A DNA stretch of 25,933 nucleotides from F23-B02 sp963632825 (lineage in GTDB: Bacteria; Bacillota; Clostridia; Oscillospirales; Oscillospiraceae), in the NCBI GenBank assembly GCA_963632825.1, contig CAVGWF010000029.1:1-25933 (forward strand), given 5' to 3'. A model generated the notes under the pieces. The model was not told where the DNA came from and ran no database searches. It saw nothing but the letters and a program-made list of their open reading frames with translations. Below, in pieces: positions 8,687 to 15,814 of this stretch (the stretch's first letter is position 1; the number at the start of each line of letters is the position of its first letter). The translations under genes were made by a program, and so were the position numbers.

Positions 8687-9562
8687 ATGGAAGGTATCAT
8701 AATCAAGGCTCTGAGCGGCTTTTACTATGTAGCTGCACAGGGCAACGTGTATGAGTGCAGGGCAAGAGGCAGATTCCGCCTCGACGGCACATCGCCGCTG
8801 GTGGGAGATGCCGTCAGCTTTGATGCCGACGGCACAAAGGGCTATGTCACCTCGATACATGAGCGGAAAAACTTCTTTATCCGCCCCACCGTCGCAAACA
8901 TTGATGCGCTTGTGTTCATAGCGGCCAACACGAATCCCGTTACCGATCCTTTTTTGATAGACAGGGTGTCCGTTATAACGGAAGAGACCGGATGCGATCT
9001 GCTCGTGTGCATTAATAAAGCCGATGTTGACAGAGGTAATGAGCTGTATTCCATATACTCGTCATCTGGTTTTGAGACATTGCGTGTCAGCGCCGAAACG
9101 GGAGAAGGCATCGAGGAGCTTAAGCGGAGGCTGCAGGGCAGGATATGCGCCTTCACCGGCAACTCCGGTGTCGGAAAATCGAGCATTTTAAACGCAATGC
9201 TGCCGGAACTCAGACTCCCTGTAGGGGAGGTGAGCGAGAAGCTTGGCAGAGGCAGGCATACTACTCGGCATGTAGAGCTGTATGATGCCGGAAACGGCAC
9301 ATTTATTGCCGATACTCCCGGCTTTGCTTCGTTTGAGATAGAAATGATGCAAACCGTTGAAAAGCAGCACTTGCAGTATGATTTCAGGGAATTTAAGCCC
9401 TATATAGGCTTATGCCGGTTTGCCGACTGCGCTCATCTTAGGGAACCCGGCTGTGCGGTAACGCAGGCATTGCATGCGGGAGAGATAAGAAAAAGCAGAT
9501 ATGATTCGTATGTCAGACTGTACGATATGATCTCAAAGAATAAGCTTTGGGAAAATAAATAG
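8687..9562 (+). CDS. rsgA: Small ribosomal subunit biogenesis GTPase RsgA (YloQ/CpgA)
   Basis: This 291-residue circularly permuted GTPase checks late maturation of the 30S subunit. An OB-fold domain (1-65) is followed by GTPase motifs in permuted order: G4 NKAD (109-112), G5 SAETG, G1 GNSGVGKSS (about 158-166) and G3 DTPG (about 210). A C-terminal zinc knuckle has Cys-X4-Cys-X-His-X5-Cys near 243-256. The ATG follows the prkC stop with no gap, and GGAGG is 4 bases upstream inside prkC. In B. subtilis the homologue is a PrkC substrate, so the prpC-prkC-rsgA cluster makes functional sense. The rpe and thiN genes that often follow are absent. Confidence 0.96.
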   Translation: MEGIIIKALSGFYYVAAQGNVYECRARGRFRLDGTSPLVGDAVSFDADGTKGYVTSIHERKNFFIRPTVANIDALVFIAANTNPVTDPFLIDRVSVITEETGCDLLVCINKADVDRGNELYSIYSSSGFETLRVSAETGEGIEELKRRLQGRICAFTGNSGVGKSSILNAMLPELRLPVGEVSEKLGRGRHTTRHVELYDAGNGTFIADTPGFASFEIEMMQTVEKQHLQYDFREFKPYIGLCRFADCAHLREPGCAVTQALHAGEIRKSRYDSYVRLYDMISKNKLWENK

Positions 9563-9590
9563 AATAATAAAGCCGTCCCCGGCATAGTGT
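9562..9590 (+). promoter_or_regulatory. Candidate sigma-E-type promoter inside the rsgA terminator
   Basis: GAATAAT (9562-9568), a 14-base spacer and CATAGTGT (9583-9590) resemble the sporulation sigma-E pattern (kmATATT, N14-15, CATACAnT), with 6/7 and 5/7 matches. The box overlaps the rsgA stop and the 5' arm of the terminator stem. Transcription would start near 9597, in or after the hairpin loop, so the transcript would lack the 5' arm. This comes from consensus matching by eye only. Confidence 0.35.
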
Positions 9591-9623
9591 TTACAAAAAC
9601 GCATGTGCTGGGGGCGGTTTTTT
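9571..9623 (+). terminator. Strong intrinsic terminator after rsgA
   Basis: Bases 9571-9584 pair with about 9606-9619 (14 bp with three G-U pairs, GC-rich AGCCGTCCCCGGCA against TGCTGGGGGCGGTT). A loop of about 20 bases separates the arms and a run of six T ends at 9623. It closes the rpoZ/priA-to-rsgA gene run. The 3' arm holds the only Shine-Dalgarno-like sequence for the small ORF that follows. Confidence 0.85.
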
Positions 9624-9774
9624 GCGTAAAGGTCCATGTGCACTGTTTGCTGCATTGGCAATAATCTCAGGAGTCATCATAATCCTGTCACTCATTCTCC
9701 CGACTCAATTTTGGTGGTTCATGCTCGCCGCGGCGCTGATATGTCTGGGCATATGGCTTTATCGCTGCAGATGA
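9622..9774 (+). CDS. Putative small two-helix membrane protein, 50 residues
   Basis: An open frame of 50 codons starts at TTG 9622 and ends at TGA 9772-9774. It encodes a basic start (RK), a hydrophobic helix (about 6-26, ending SGVIIILSLIL), a short turn with Pro-Thr-Gln, an aromatic FWWF patch, a second hydrophobic helix (about 33-47) and a C-terminal RCR. This looks like an alpha-helical hairpin with both ends in the cytoplasm. No in-frame ATG or GTG lies upstream back to a TAA at 9568; the next ATG (residue 34) would lose the first helix. The only SD-like sequence, GGGGGCGG, is in the terminator's 3' arm. The membrane-protein composition and its fit between terminator and sipL support a real gene. 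Function unknown. Confidence 0.55.
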   Translation: MRKGPCALFAALAIISGVIIILSLILPTQFWWFMLAAALICLGIWLYRCR

Positions 9775-9783
9775 GAGCCGGTG

Positions 9784-9812
9784 TAATAACAGGGGCAAGT
9801 CCCGCATAATCT
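9784..9812 (+). promoter_or_regulatory. Candidate sigma-E promoter for the sipL-like/spoIIIA operon
   Basis: TAATAAC (9784-9790), a 14-base spacer and CATAATCT (9805-9812) match the sigma-E layout, with the conserved ATA and CATA--nT positions kept. A start near 9819 would leave a leader of about 22 bases to the ATG at 9842, with AAGGAG in place. In B. subtilis the spoIIIA operon is transcribed by sigma-E in the mother cell, so a promoter of this class is expected here. Confidence 0.5.
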
Positions 9813-9841
9813 GTACAAAGCAAGATTTAAGGAGAAATGCC

Positions 9842-11311
9842 ATGAAGGTCGAACTTAAATGCAGAGAGAAAAGCGAATATAAGCTGTTGTGCTCGTCACA
9901 GTCAAGCTCACAGCTAAGCGGGGAGGTCATTGTGCCCGATACGATGGAGGACATTCAGCGTATTCTGGGCTGCCGGCAGCAATGCCGTATCCGCGAAAAG
10001 AATATCAGTCAGGATGCGGTAAGCATATCGGGTGAGCTTGATGCCACGGTGCTTTATGTTCCGGAAAACGGTGAGGGAATACGCTTTATAAACTCAACCT
10101 TCCCGTTTGAGGTCACATTCGACGCCGCAGGCGCTGACAGCACGGCAGTGTCGGTCTCGAGAATAACAGCCATAAGTATAGATGCCAGAGCGTCAAACCC
10201 GAGGAAGATATCCGTAAATGCGGTGATAAGCATGGAACAGAGCTGTTATAAATATGCTGATATGGTATGGACGGAGGCTCCGGATCCGGCACCGGAAAAA
10301 ATGTTCTTCAAAACCGCTGCTGCACGGTACAAGAGCATAACGCTTGCGGGTGAAAAAACTCTGAGCCTTGAGAACGAATTTGATATACCCGAAAGCGTTG
10401 ACGGCGGCGAATTTATAAAGGCATTCACAGCCGCTTCAATCGAGGGCAGCGAGATAGTCGGCAGCAAGCTCGTTGTAAAAGGAAGAATGGATATCGAAGC
10501 GCTTTACATAGTGTCCGATACCTTGCAGCCGGTTCGCTTTGAGCTTGCCTTCTCTCAGCTTTTCACGCTTCCCGATGAACCGTCGTCTGCAGAAATCAGT
10601 GCCGCCGCAATGGTGACAGGACAGTATTTTGAACCGTTCGAGAATAAGCTCGCCGCAGATATACGGGCCGTGGTGCAGGTAGTCTGCATGCAGGAGCAGA
10701 GCATTGACTACATAAGCGACATATATTCGTGCAGAAGGGTGCTCGAATCAGCTTCAGAGAACATTGATCTGATAAGCGGTACTTCATCGGAAAAAAGAAG
10801 CGTAAGCGTCCGGCTTACATATACCTCGGATTACGGCATAAGCTCGGTATCGTGCTCACATACCGTTTTGTCGCAGCCCGAGCTGTCAGACGGCAAGGTG
10901 TTCGTTCCGGTGTATGTCGATGTTATATATGCCGACCCTGACGGAGCACTGCGTTCATGCAGAGTACGAGGCAGAGCCGACGCGGAGCTGAGCGGTGACT
11001 CGGAGCATATATACGCCGTATGCACCGACAGCTCCGTCAGCATTGACGGAAATACCGTTTCTGCAAATGTGAGCATATGCATCGAATCAAATGCCGTGTC
11101 GAAAAGAGAGATAACGGTCATATCGGAAGTGGAGGAGCTTGAGGAAGAACCTGACAGAACCGGAGCAGCGGCATATATGTGCCGCTGGAACGACTGCGAC
11201 CTTTGGGACACCGCTAAAAAATTCGGCTCGGATGTTGAGCTCATCAAAAAAATAAACGGCCTTGAGACCGATGAAGCGGACGGACGGCTGCTTCTGATAC
11301 CGGTTATTTAG
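9842..11311 (+). CDS. SPOCS (DUF3794) and LysM spore-coat morphogenesis protein, SipL-like
   Basis: This 489-residue protein has no signal peptide or membrane helix. Repeated SPOCS-like segments are visible. One is at about 15-100 (GEVIVPDTMEDIQRIL, then beta-rich SISGELDATVLYVPE). A second is at about 180-250 (KGRMDIEALYIVSD, then RFELAFSQ). A weaker third is at about 310-390. A LysM domain ends the protein at about 442-489 (WDTAKKFGSDVELIKKINGL). SPOCS plus C-terminal LysM is the layout of SipL, the Clostridioides difficile protein that binds SpoIVA and anchors the coat around the forespore in the mother cell. Start: ATG with AAGGAG. The spoIIIAA ATG is only 8 bases after the stop, so the two are very likely cotranscribed. 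SipL itself or a paralogue cannot be separated here. Confidence 0.82.
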   Translation: MKVELKCREKSEYKLLCSSQSSSQLSGEVIVPDTMEDIQRILGCRQQCRIREKNISQDAVSISGELDATVLYVPENGEGIRFINSTFPFEVTFDAAGADSTAVSVSRITAISIDARASNPRKISVNAVISMEQSCYKYADMVWTEAPDPAPEKMFFKTAAARYKSITLAGEKTLSLENEFDIPESVDGGEFIKAFTAASIEGSEIVGSKLVVKGRMDIEALYIVSDTLQPVRFELAFSQLFTLPDEPSSAEISAAAMVTGQYFEPFENKLAADIRAVVQVVCMQEQSIDYISDIYSCRRVLESASENIDLISGTSSEKRSVSVRLTYTSDYGISSVSCSHTVLSQPELSDGKVFVPVYVDVIYADPDGALRSCRVRGRADAELSGDSEHIYAVCTDSSVSIDGNTVSANVSICIESNAVSKREITVISEVEELEEEPDRTGAAAYMCRWNDCDLWDTAKKFGSDVELIKKINGLETDEADGRLLLIPVI

Positions 11312-11319
11312 GAGCATAT

Positions 11320-12186
11320 ATGAACGCATATGATGAAGCTGTGAGACTGCTGCCCGCAAAAATGGCAGCAGTTCTCGGAAAGGAACACGAAAACGCGGAG
11401 GAGTTCAGACTCAGAACAGGCGTCATACCAACGGCGCTCATCGACGGACGGGAGGCGGCTATAGGTGCGCAGCCTGTTTCCGGCAGTGATATTGCCTGTG
11501 TGGTCGAAAAAGCGACAAACGCCTCGGTGCATACCGCACAGCCGGATATGGCAAAGGGCTTCATAAGCTGCCGCAGCGGCATACGGATAGGCGTTTGCGG
11601 CTGCGGCATCGTACAGGGCGGCAGGATAACCGGAATAAGGGACATAAGCTCGCTTTCCATTCGTATACCGCACGAAGTGAAGGGCTGCGGACAAGATGTG
11701 CTTCAAACGGCTCTCACCGGCAAAACCGATAACATACTCATACTGTCTCCGCCGGGAGGCGGGAAGACCACCCTGTTGCGTGAGAGCATACGCCTGCTGT
11801 CAATGTCGGGAAACAGGGTAGCCGTCGCCGACGAGCGGGGAGAGCTTGCGGCAGTGTACAAGGGAAAAACTCAGTTCGAGCTCGGCAGCTGCTGCGATGT
11901 GATGACAGGAATACCAAAGTCGGAGGCAGCAATGATGCTGCTGCGTGCAATGAATCCTCAGACCATAGTTGTTGACGAAATTTCATCTCCCGAGGACATT
12001 CCCGTCGCCCGGATGGCTGCCGGGTGCGGAGTGCGTATAATCGCCAGTGCGCACGCCGGAAGCATTCAGGAGCTCACAAAGCGTCCGGTATACCGGCAGC
12101 TGCTATCTGAAAGGATCTTCGGGCTGGCCATTATAATCGAAAATGTCAGCGGACGCAGGTATTACCGCTGCGAGGTGCTGCCATGA
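11320..12186 (+). CDS. spoIIIAA: Stage III sporulation protein AA, secretion-type ATPase
   Basis: This 288-residue soluble ATPase is related to type II/IV secretion and type IV pilus ATPases. It is thought to power or assemble the mother-cell side of the SpoIIIA-SpoIIQ channel. Walker A SPPGGGKTT starts near residue 142 and Walker B TIVVDEIS near 214; DERGELAAVYKG is typical of SpoIIIAA. The start is an ATG at 11320 with AGGAG overlapping the upstream stop codon. Its last four bases overlap spoIIIAB (ATGA). The length is slightly under the usual 300 residues. Confidence 0.95.
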   Translation: MNAYDEAVRLLPAKMAAVLGKEHENAEEFRLRTGVIPTALIDGREAAIGAQPVSGSDIACVVEKATNASVHTAQPDMAKGFISCRSGIRIGVCGCGIVQGGRITGIRDISSLSIRIPHEVKGCGQDVLQTALTGKTDNILILSPPGGGKTTLLRESIRLLSMSGNRVAVADERGELAAVYKGKTQFELGSCCDVMTGIPKSEAAMMLLRAMNPQTIVVDEISSPEDIPVARMAAGCGVRIIASAHAGSIQELTKRPVYRQLLSERIFGLAIIIENVSGRRYYRCEVLP

Positions 12187-12692
12187 GCCGGCTCGGAGCA
12201 CTGATGATAGTTTTTGCCTGCACTGCGGCGGGACTCATGAAGGCGCGTTCACTTATGCAGCTTGACAGGCTATATTCCGAGCTTATAGCCATACTCGGAA
12301 TAATGAAAAGCGAGATAAGCTCCCGCGCAGCACCTATGGACGAGATAGTTGAGCTGATATCCGTCGGACAAGCCGGATGCATGGAGCCGTTTACCGGGCT
12401 GCTCAGACAGGGAATTACGGACTTAGGCGAAAACAGCTTTGGCAGCATATGGAATGACGCGGTGTCGAAAGGACTGAAGAATATATCTCCACGCTCCGCA
12501 CTTGCTCTGAAGTCACTCGGAGGCACGCTCGGAAGGTATGAAGCCGCCGAACAGTCAGCCGCCATAGAGCGCTGCATAACTATAATTTCCGCCGAGCAAA
12601 GTCATCTGCAAAGCGGGCTTTGCGCAAACAAAAGAATGTATATCGGCATCGGAGCCGCATCCGGACTGGTTCTGGCTATAATGCTGGTATGA
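12183..12692 (+). CDS. spoIIIAB: Stage III sporulation protein AB
   Basis: This 169-residue protein has a hydrophobic segment at each end (about 3-18 and 150-169) and a helical middle. LDRLYSELIAILGIMKSEI, the LGRYEAAEQ segment and the C-terminal membrane anchor are typical of SpoIIIAB. The family resembles type II secretion GspF-like membrane proteins, and it is proposed to contact the SpoIIIAA ATPase. It starts in an ATGA overlap with spoIIIAA. A clear GATGGAGGAAAA ribosome site for spoIIIAC follows its stop. Confidence 0.93.
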   Translation: MSRLGALMIVFACTAAGLMKARSLMQLDRLYSELIAILGIMKSEISSRAAPMDEIVELISVGQAGCMEPFTGLLRQGITDLGENSFGSIWNDAVSKGLKNISPRSALALKSLGGTLGRYEAAEQSAAIERCITIISAEQSHLQSGLCANKRMYIGIGAASGLVLAIMLV

Positions 12693-12705
12693 CGATGGAG
12701 GAAAA

Positions 12706-12900
12706 ATGGAAATTGAGCTTATATTCAAAATAGCCGCAGTAGGTATACTCGTTGCGGTGCTTAACATCCTTCTGACCCGCTCGGGCAGAGATGAGCAGGC
12801 ACTTATGACGACAATTGCCGCACTTGTAGTCGTGCTGATAGTCGTTGTTCAGAAGATCAGCGAGCTTTTCGGACTGATAAAAACACTGTTTCAGCTCTGA
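12706..12900 (+). CDS. spoIIIAC: Stage III sporulation protein AC
   Basis: This 64-residue membrane protein has two hydrophobic helices (about 5-22 and 34-50) separated by the charged SGRDEQA turn, the conserved signature of SpoIIIAC. It is part of the membrane platform of the mother-cell-to-forespore channel. The size is normal for the family. The start has GGAGG upstream. Its TGA overlaps the spoIIIAD ATG by one base (TGATG). Confidence 0.95.
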   Translation: MEIELIFKIAAVGILVAVLNILLTRSGRDEQALMTTIAALVVVLIVVVQKISELFGLIKTLFQL

Positions 12901-13286
12901 TGGATATTGTGATAAGGTCAGCCGCGGCTGCAATGATCGCGGTGCTGTGTATTCTTCTCATAAAAAAGAGTAATCAGGAGCTCGCCCTTGCGGCAGCAAT
13001 AGCCGTGACCGCAGTCATATGCTTTGCTGCGGTCGGAATAATAAGCGAGGTAATGGAGCTTCTGCGCTACGCAATTGAATGCTCCGGGCTCAGCTCGGCT
13101 GTATTCATGCCGGTACTCAAATGTGCGGGTATCGCAATAATCGTACATATGAGCACCGGCTTCTGTAAGGATGCGGGGCAGAACAGTATAGCATCTGCGC
13201 TTGAGATAACTGGCTCGGCTGCCGCTTTGTTTACCGCACTCCCACTGATAAGGTCACTATTGGATACGATCGGCGGTTTGATATGA
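12900..13286 (+). CDS. spoIIIAD: Stage III sporulation protein AD
   Basis: This 128-residue protein has about four hydrophobic segments. Its first part mirrors SpoIIIAC (KKSNQELALAAAIA), as is known for this pair, and it continues with VFMPVLKCAGIAIIVHMSTGFCKDAGQNSIAS, a strongly conserved SpoIIIAD region that is split by the family's membrane turn. I see no good Shine-Dalgarno sequence, so translation probably depends on coupling to spoIIIAC through TGATG. The 3' end overlaps spoIIIAE by four bases. Confidence 0.94.
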   Translation: MDIVIRSAAAAMIAVLCILLIKKSNQELALAAAIAVTAVICFAAVGIISEVMELLRYAIECSGLSSAVFMPVLKCAGIAIIVHMSTGFCKDAGQNSIASALEITGSAAALFTALPLIRSLLDTIGGLI

Positions 13287-14341
13287 AAAGAATTGTACTG
13301 ATGATGTTTTTTGTCTCCGTTCTGCTTACAGCGCCGTGCTATGCGGAAACCTACGATGATTCATCGCTGCATAGCGCGCTTCCCGATTATGCCGACGAAA
13401 TAGCGGGGGAGATAGGCGGTGATGCCCAAGCCGGGCTTGACAGAATAACAGAGACATTTACAAATGAGCTCTCATCCGGCTTCAAGGGTGCTGCAGCGCG
13501 CGCCCTGAGCATAATAGCAATAGCGGTTATATGCTCCGTGCTGACGGCGCTTGACGATAAAACACCGGAATATGTATCACTCGGCGGATGCGCGGCGATA
13601 GCGCTTATAAGCATTGCGGATGTGAATTCGTTTGCCTCCGCCGGAACGGGAGTTATAAACGCTCTGTCAATGTTCTCAAAAGCACTGCTGCCCGCAATGT
13701 GCGCGGCATCCGCAGCCTGCGGAACGATAGGCGCGGCAACGGTAAAATATGCGGCTTCCGTTCTTTTCATGGACATGTTCGTCACCATATCGCAAAGTAT
13801 TATCCTTCCGCTTATTTATGCCTACCTTGCCGCCGCGACAGCGGCAGCAGCATTTAAAAACGCAAGACTCGGCGAAATATCGGCGATAATAAAGAGACTT
13901 TGCATTTTTTTCATGACTGCGGTTGCTTTAATATTCACCATATACATCAGCATAAGCTCGACGGTCGCCTCGGGCGGAGACGCGGCCGCGTCCAAGGTGG
14001 CAAAAACCGCAATATCCACAGCCCTTCCGGTTGTGGGCGGCATTATATCGGATGCCGCCTCCGCCGTTGTCGCCGGAGCAGCGGTCATCCGCAACGGTGT
14101 GGGCGTTTTCGGGATGCTTGCACTGCTTGCGGTTTGCGCCGCACCGTTTGCACTGCTGGCGCTGAATTACCTGACATATAAGCTGATCTCAGCAGCGGTC
14201 AGAGCATTCGGGTGCGGCACACTGTCCGAGCTAAGCTCAAGCATCGGCAGCGCAATAGGCATGATGCTCGGTCTCGCCGGAAGCTGCGCGATAATACTGT
14301 TTGTATCAATGGCTGTCTCGATAAAGGCGGTGGGAGGCTGA
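13283..14341 (+). CDS. spoIIIAE: Stage III sporulation protein AE, polytopic membrane protein
   Basis: This 352-residue protein begins with a cleavable-looking signal peptide (MKRIVLMMFFVSVLLTAPCYA, cut near residue 21). A soluble stretch and then about seven hydrophobic helices follow to the C-terminus. The order of a short extracytoplasmic part and a multi-spanning domain is that of SpoIIIAE, which in Bacillus needs the insertase SpoIIIJ. It lies in the membrane platform of the channel. It overlaps spoIIIAD by four bases and spoIIIAF by one (TGATG). Confidence 0.94.
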   Translation: MKRIVLMMFFVSVLLTAPCYAETYDDSSLHSALPDYADEIAGEIGGDAQAGLDRITETFTNELSSGFKGAAARALSIIAIAVICSVLTALDDKTPEYVSLGGCAAIALISIADVNSFASAGTGVINALSMFSKALLPAMCAASAACGTIGAATVKYAASVLFMDMFVTISQSIILPLIYAYLAAATAAAAFKNARLGEISAIIKRLCIFFMTAVALIFTIYISISSTVASGGDAAASKVAKTAISTALPVVGGIISDAASAVVAGAAVIRNGVGVFGMLALLAVCAAPFALLALNYLTYKLISAAVRAFGCGTLSELSSSIGSAIGMMLGLAGSCAIILFVSMAVSIKAVGG

Positions 14342-14832
14342 TGGCGGATATAATGCATAATTGGCTCAGAGCAGTTGTCTACACCGGTATAGTATGCTCG
14401 ATGGCAATGATGATAACGCCTGCCGGCAGAGTTAAAAGAGCTCTGACGATACTGTGCGGCATAGCCATGTGCTTTGCTGTGATATCACCGCTTGCCGGCA
14501 TTGATTTTACATCATATTCGCAGGCTATGGCACAATACCGGGCCGATGCGGAAAAATACGCGGGAGACGGAGCCGAGTACAGTAAAAATTTAAACCGTAC
14601 TATCATAGAAGACGAGTGCAGGGCATATATATTGGACAAAGCCGCTGAATTGGGTGCCGAGCTGAAAACGGTAGAGGTGCTTGCAAGCTGGAGCGATGAG
14701 GGCTATTGGTATCCGACCGGGGTAAGGATATGTGCACATCTCACGCCGCAGCAGAAGCAGGTGCTCATAGATTACATAGAAGCTCGTCTAGGCGTGGGCT
14801 CAAACGAGCAGGAATGGAGCGAATACCAATGA
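14341..14832 (+). CDS. spoIIIAF: Stage III sporulation protein AF
   Basis: This 163-residue protein has two transmembrane helices near the N-terminus (about 8-25 and 32-50). A soluble domain follows, with the RVKRALTILCGIAMCF and GVRICAHLTPQQKQVLIDYIEARLGV segments expected for SpoIIIAF. The soluble part carries a ring-building fold in solved homologues. I take the ATG at 14341, which overlaps the spoIIIAE stop and follows GGGAGG closely; a reading from 14212 lies wholly inside spoIIIAE. The 3' end overlaps spoIIIAG by four bases. Confidence 0.92.
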   Translation: MADIMHNWLRAVVYTGIVCSMAMMITPAGRVKRALTILCGIAMCFAVISPLAGIDFTSYSQAMAQYRADAEKYAGDGAEYSKNLNRTIIEDECRAYILDKAAELGAELKTVEVLASWSDEGYWYPTGVRICAHLTPQQKQVLIDYIEARLGVGSNEQEWSEYQ

Positions 14833-15164
14833 CGGAAAAGGCAAAAGAGCTGATAGGCAAATATAAATATCCGATCCTTGCACTTGTTCTCGGGCTTGCA
14901 ATAATGCTGTTTCCGGCATCCGGCAGCGACGATAAGAGCACCGAAGGTCAGGCAGATGAGCAAAGACTTGAGGCAGTGCTTGAGCAATGCAGGGGCGTAG
15001 GCAGCGCAAGGGCACTGCTCTCGGATAACGGAGCCGTGATCGTATGCGACGGTGCGGATGATGCCGCCGTTCGTCTCTGCGTCGTAAAGGCGGTAGAGGC
15101 GTTCACCGGTTTTTCAAGCGATAAGATACAGGTAATAAAAACTGCACCGAATATAGGAGGGTAA
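14829..15164 (+). CDS. spoIIIAG: Stage III sporulation protein AG, unusually short
   Basis: This 111-residue protein has one transmembrane helix (about 14-31) and a single compact domain. The domain (RLEAVLEQCRGVGSARALLS, then GAVIVCDGADD and a helix-strand end) fits the ring-building motif fold. In Bacillus SpoIIIAG (229 residues) this forms a large ring between the two membranes. Here roughly half the usual length is missing, including the place where Bacillus has its beta-triangle insertion. The reading frame is intact and coupled on both sides, so this looks like a natural short form, not a broken gene. The ATG at 14829 overlaps the spoIIIAF stop. Confidence 0.9.
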   Translation: MTEKAKELIGKYKYPILALVLGLAIMLFPASGSDDKSTEGQADEQRLEAVLEQCRGVGSARALLSDNGAVIVCDGADDAAVRLCVVKAVEAFTGFSSDKIQVIKTAPNIGG

Positions 15165-15165
15165 C

Positions 15166-15705
15166 ATGAAGCATCTTAAACGAAACATAACCATTGCAGC
15201 GGTATTGCTGCTGGTCTGTGCAGCAGTGTATCTCAACTGGTCGTACAACAACAAATGGGGCACGCCAGATCCGGCAATGGTGAAGGCTGAGGACGCCGCG
15301 ATGCAGGCGGCAAATGAGGCGTATGAGGCGGCAAATACCAAGAGCTCCTCAGGTTATTTTGCCGAGGCGCGTCTCAACAGGCAGGTGTCGCGCGATGAAG
15401 CCATGAAAATGCTTGAGGACGCGTTGGCGTCAGATTCTGCCTCTCAGGAGACGGTAGACTCGGCGATGAATGCAATATCGGCGATGGCTAACTACTCCAT
15501 GAAGGAGTCACAGCTTGAAAATAAGCTTCTTGCCAAGGATTTTGCCGACTGTGTTGTCTACATGAGCGAGGACTCGATAACCGTTGCCGTTCCCGCACCC
15601 TCGGATGGTCTTAGTGAAGCTGCGGTAGCCAGAATAACGGAAACAGTGACCTCAGAAACCGCTTATACGGCCTCACAGCTCAATGTAATAGAGGTGCCTT
15701 CGTAA
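15166..15705 (+). CDS. spoIIIAH: Stage III sporulation protein AH, SpoIIQ-binding channel subunit
   Basis: This 179-residue protein has one N-terminal membrane helix (about 8-26), a charged helical linker rich in Ala and Glu, and a C-terminal YscJ/FliF-like ring-building domain (about 95-179). SpoIIIAH sits in the mother-cell membrane and binds SpoIIQ from the forespore to link the two membranes. It is a little shorter than the Bacillus protein (218). The start has GGAGGG 4 bases upstream and follows spoIIIAG by one base. A terminator begins at the stop codon. Confidence 0.94.
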   Translation: MKHLKRNITIAAVLLLVCAAVYLNWSYNNKWGTPDPAMVKAEDAAMQAANEAYEAANTKSSSGYFAEARLNRQVSRDEAMKMLEDALASDSASQETVDSAMNAISAMANYSMKESQLENKLLAKDFADCVVYMSEDSITVAVPAPSDGLSEAAVARITETVTSETAYTASQLNVIEVPS

Positions 15706-15730
15706 AAAAGACGGGATTTCCCGTCTTTTT
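15704..15730 (+). terminator. Intrinsic terminator after spoIIIAH
   Basis: AAAAAGACGGG (from 15705) pairs perfectly with CCCGTCTTTTT (15720-15730) around an ATTT loop, and more T-rich sequence follows. The stem overlaps the spoIIIAH stop. It cleanly separates the sporulation operon from the housekeeping genes that follow. The A-rich 5' arm could make it work in both directions, though no gene on the other strand uses it. Confidence 0.9.
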
Positions 15731-15753
15731 GTCTTTATTTTTGCTTTTGCCTG

Positions 15754-15762
15754 TGGTACAAT
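15754..15762 (+). promoter_or_regulatory. Candidate extended -10 sigma-A promoter for asp23-nusB-xseAB-ispA
   Basis: TGGTACAAT at 15754-15762 is an extended -10 element (TGn plus TACAAT). The base positions for a 17-base spacer hold only TTTATT (15734-15739), a weak -35, which is typical when the TG extension is present. It lies 53 bases before the asp23 ATG and just after the spoIIIAH terminator. Confidence 0.5.
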
Positions 15763-15814
15763 ACTGTGACGGAATTTGTGCACCAATAGTGCATTAAAAA
15801 ATGGAGGCAGAATC

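Noticed and set aside
10596..10787. Antisense frames inside the sipL-like gene and the spoIIIA genes
   Set aside because: Their sequences show no domain and they are opposite intact reading frames.
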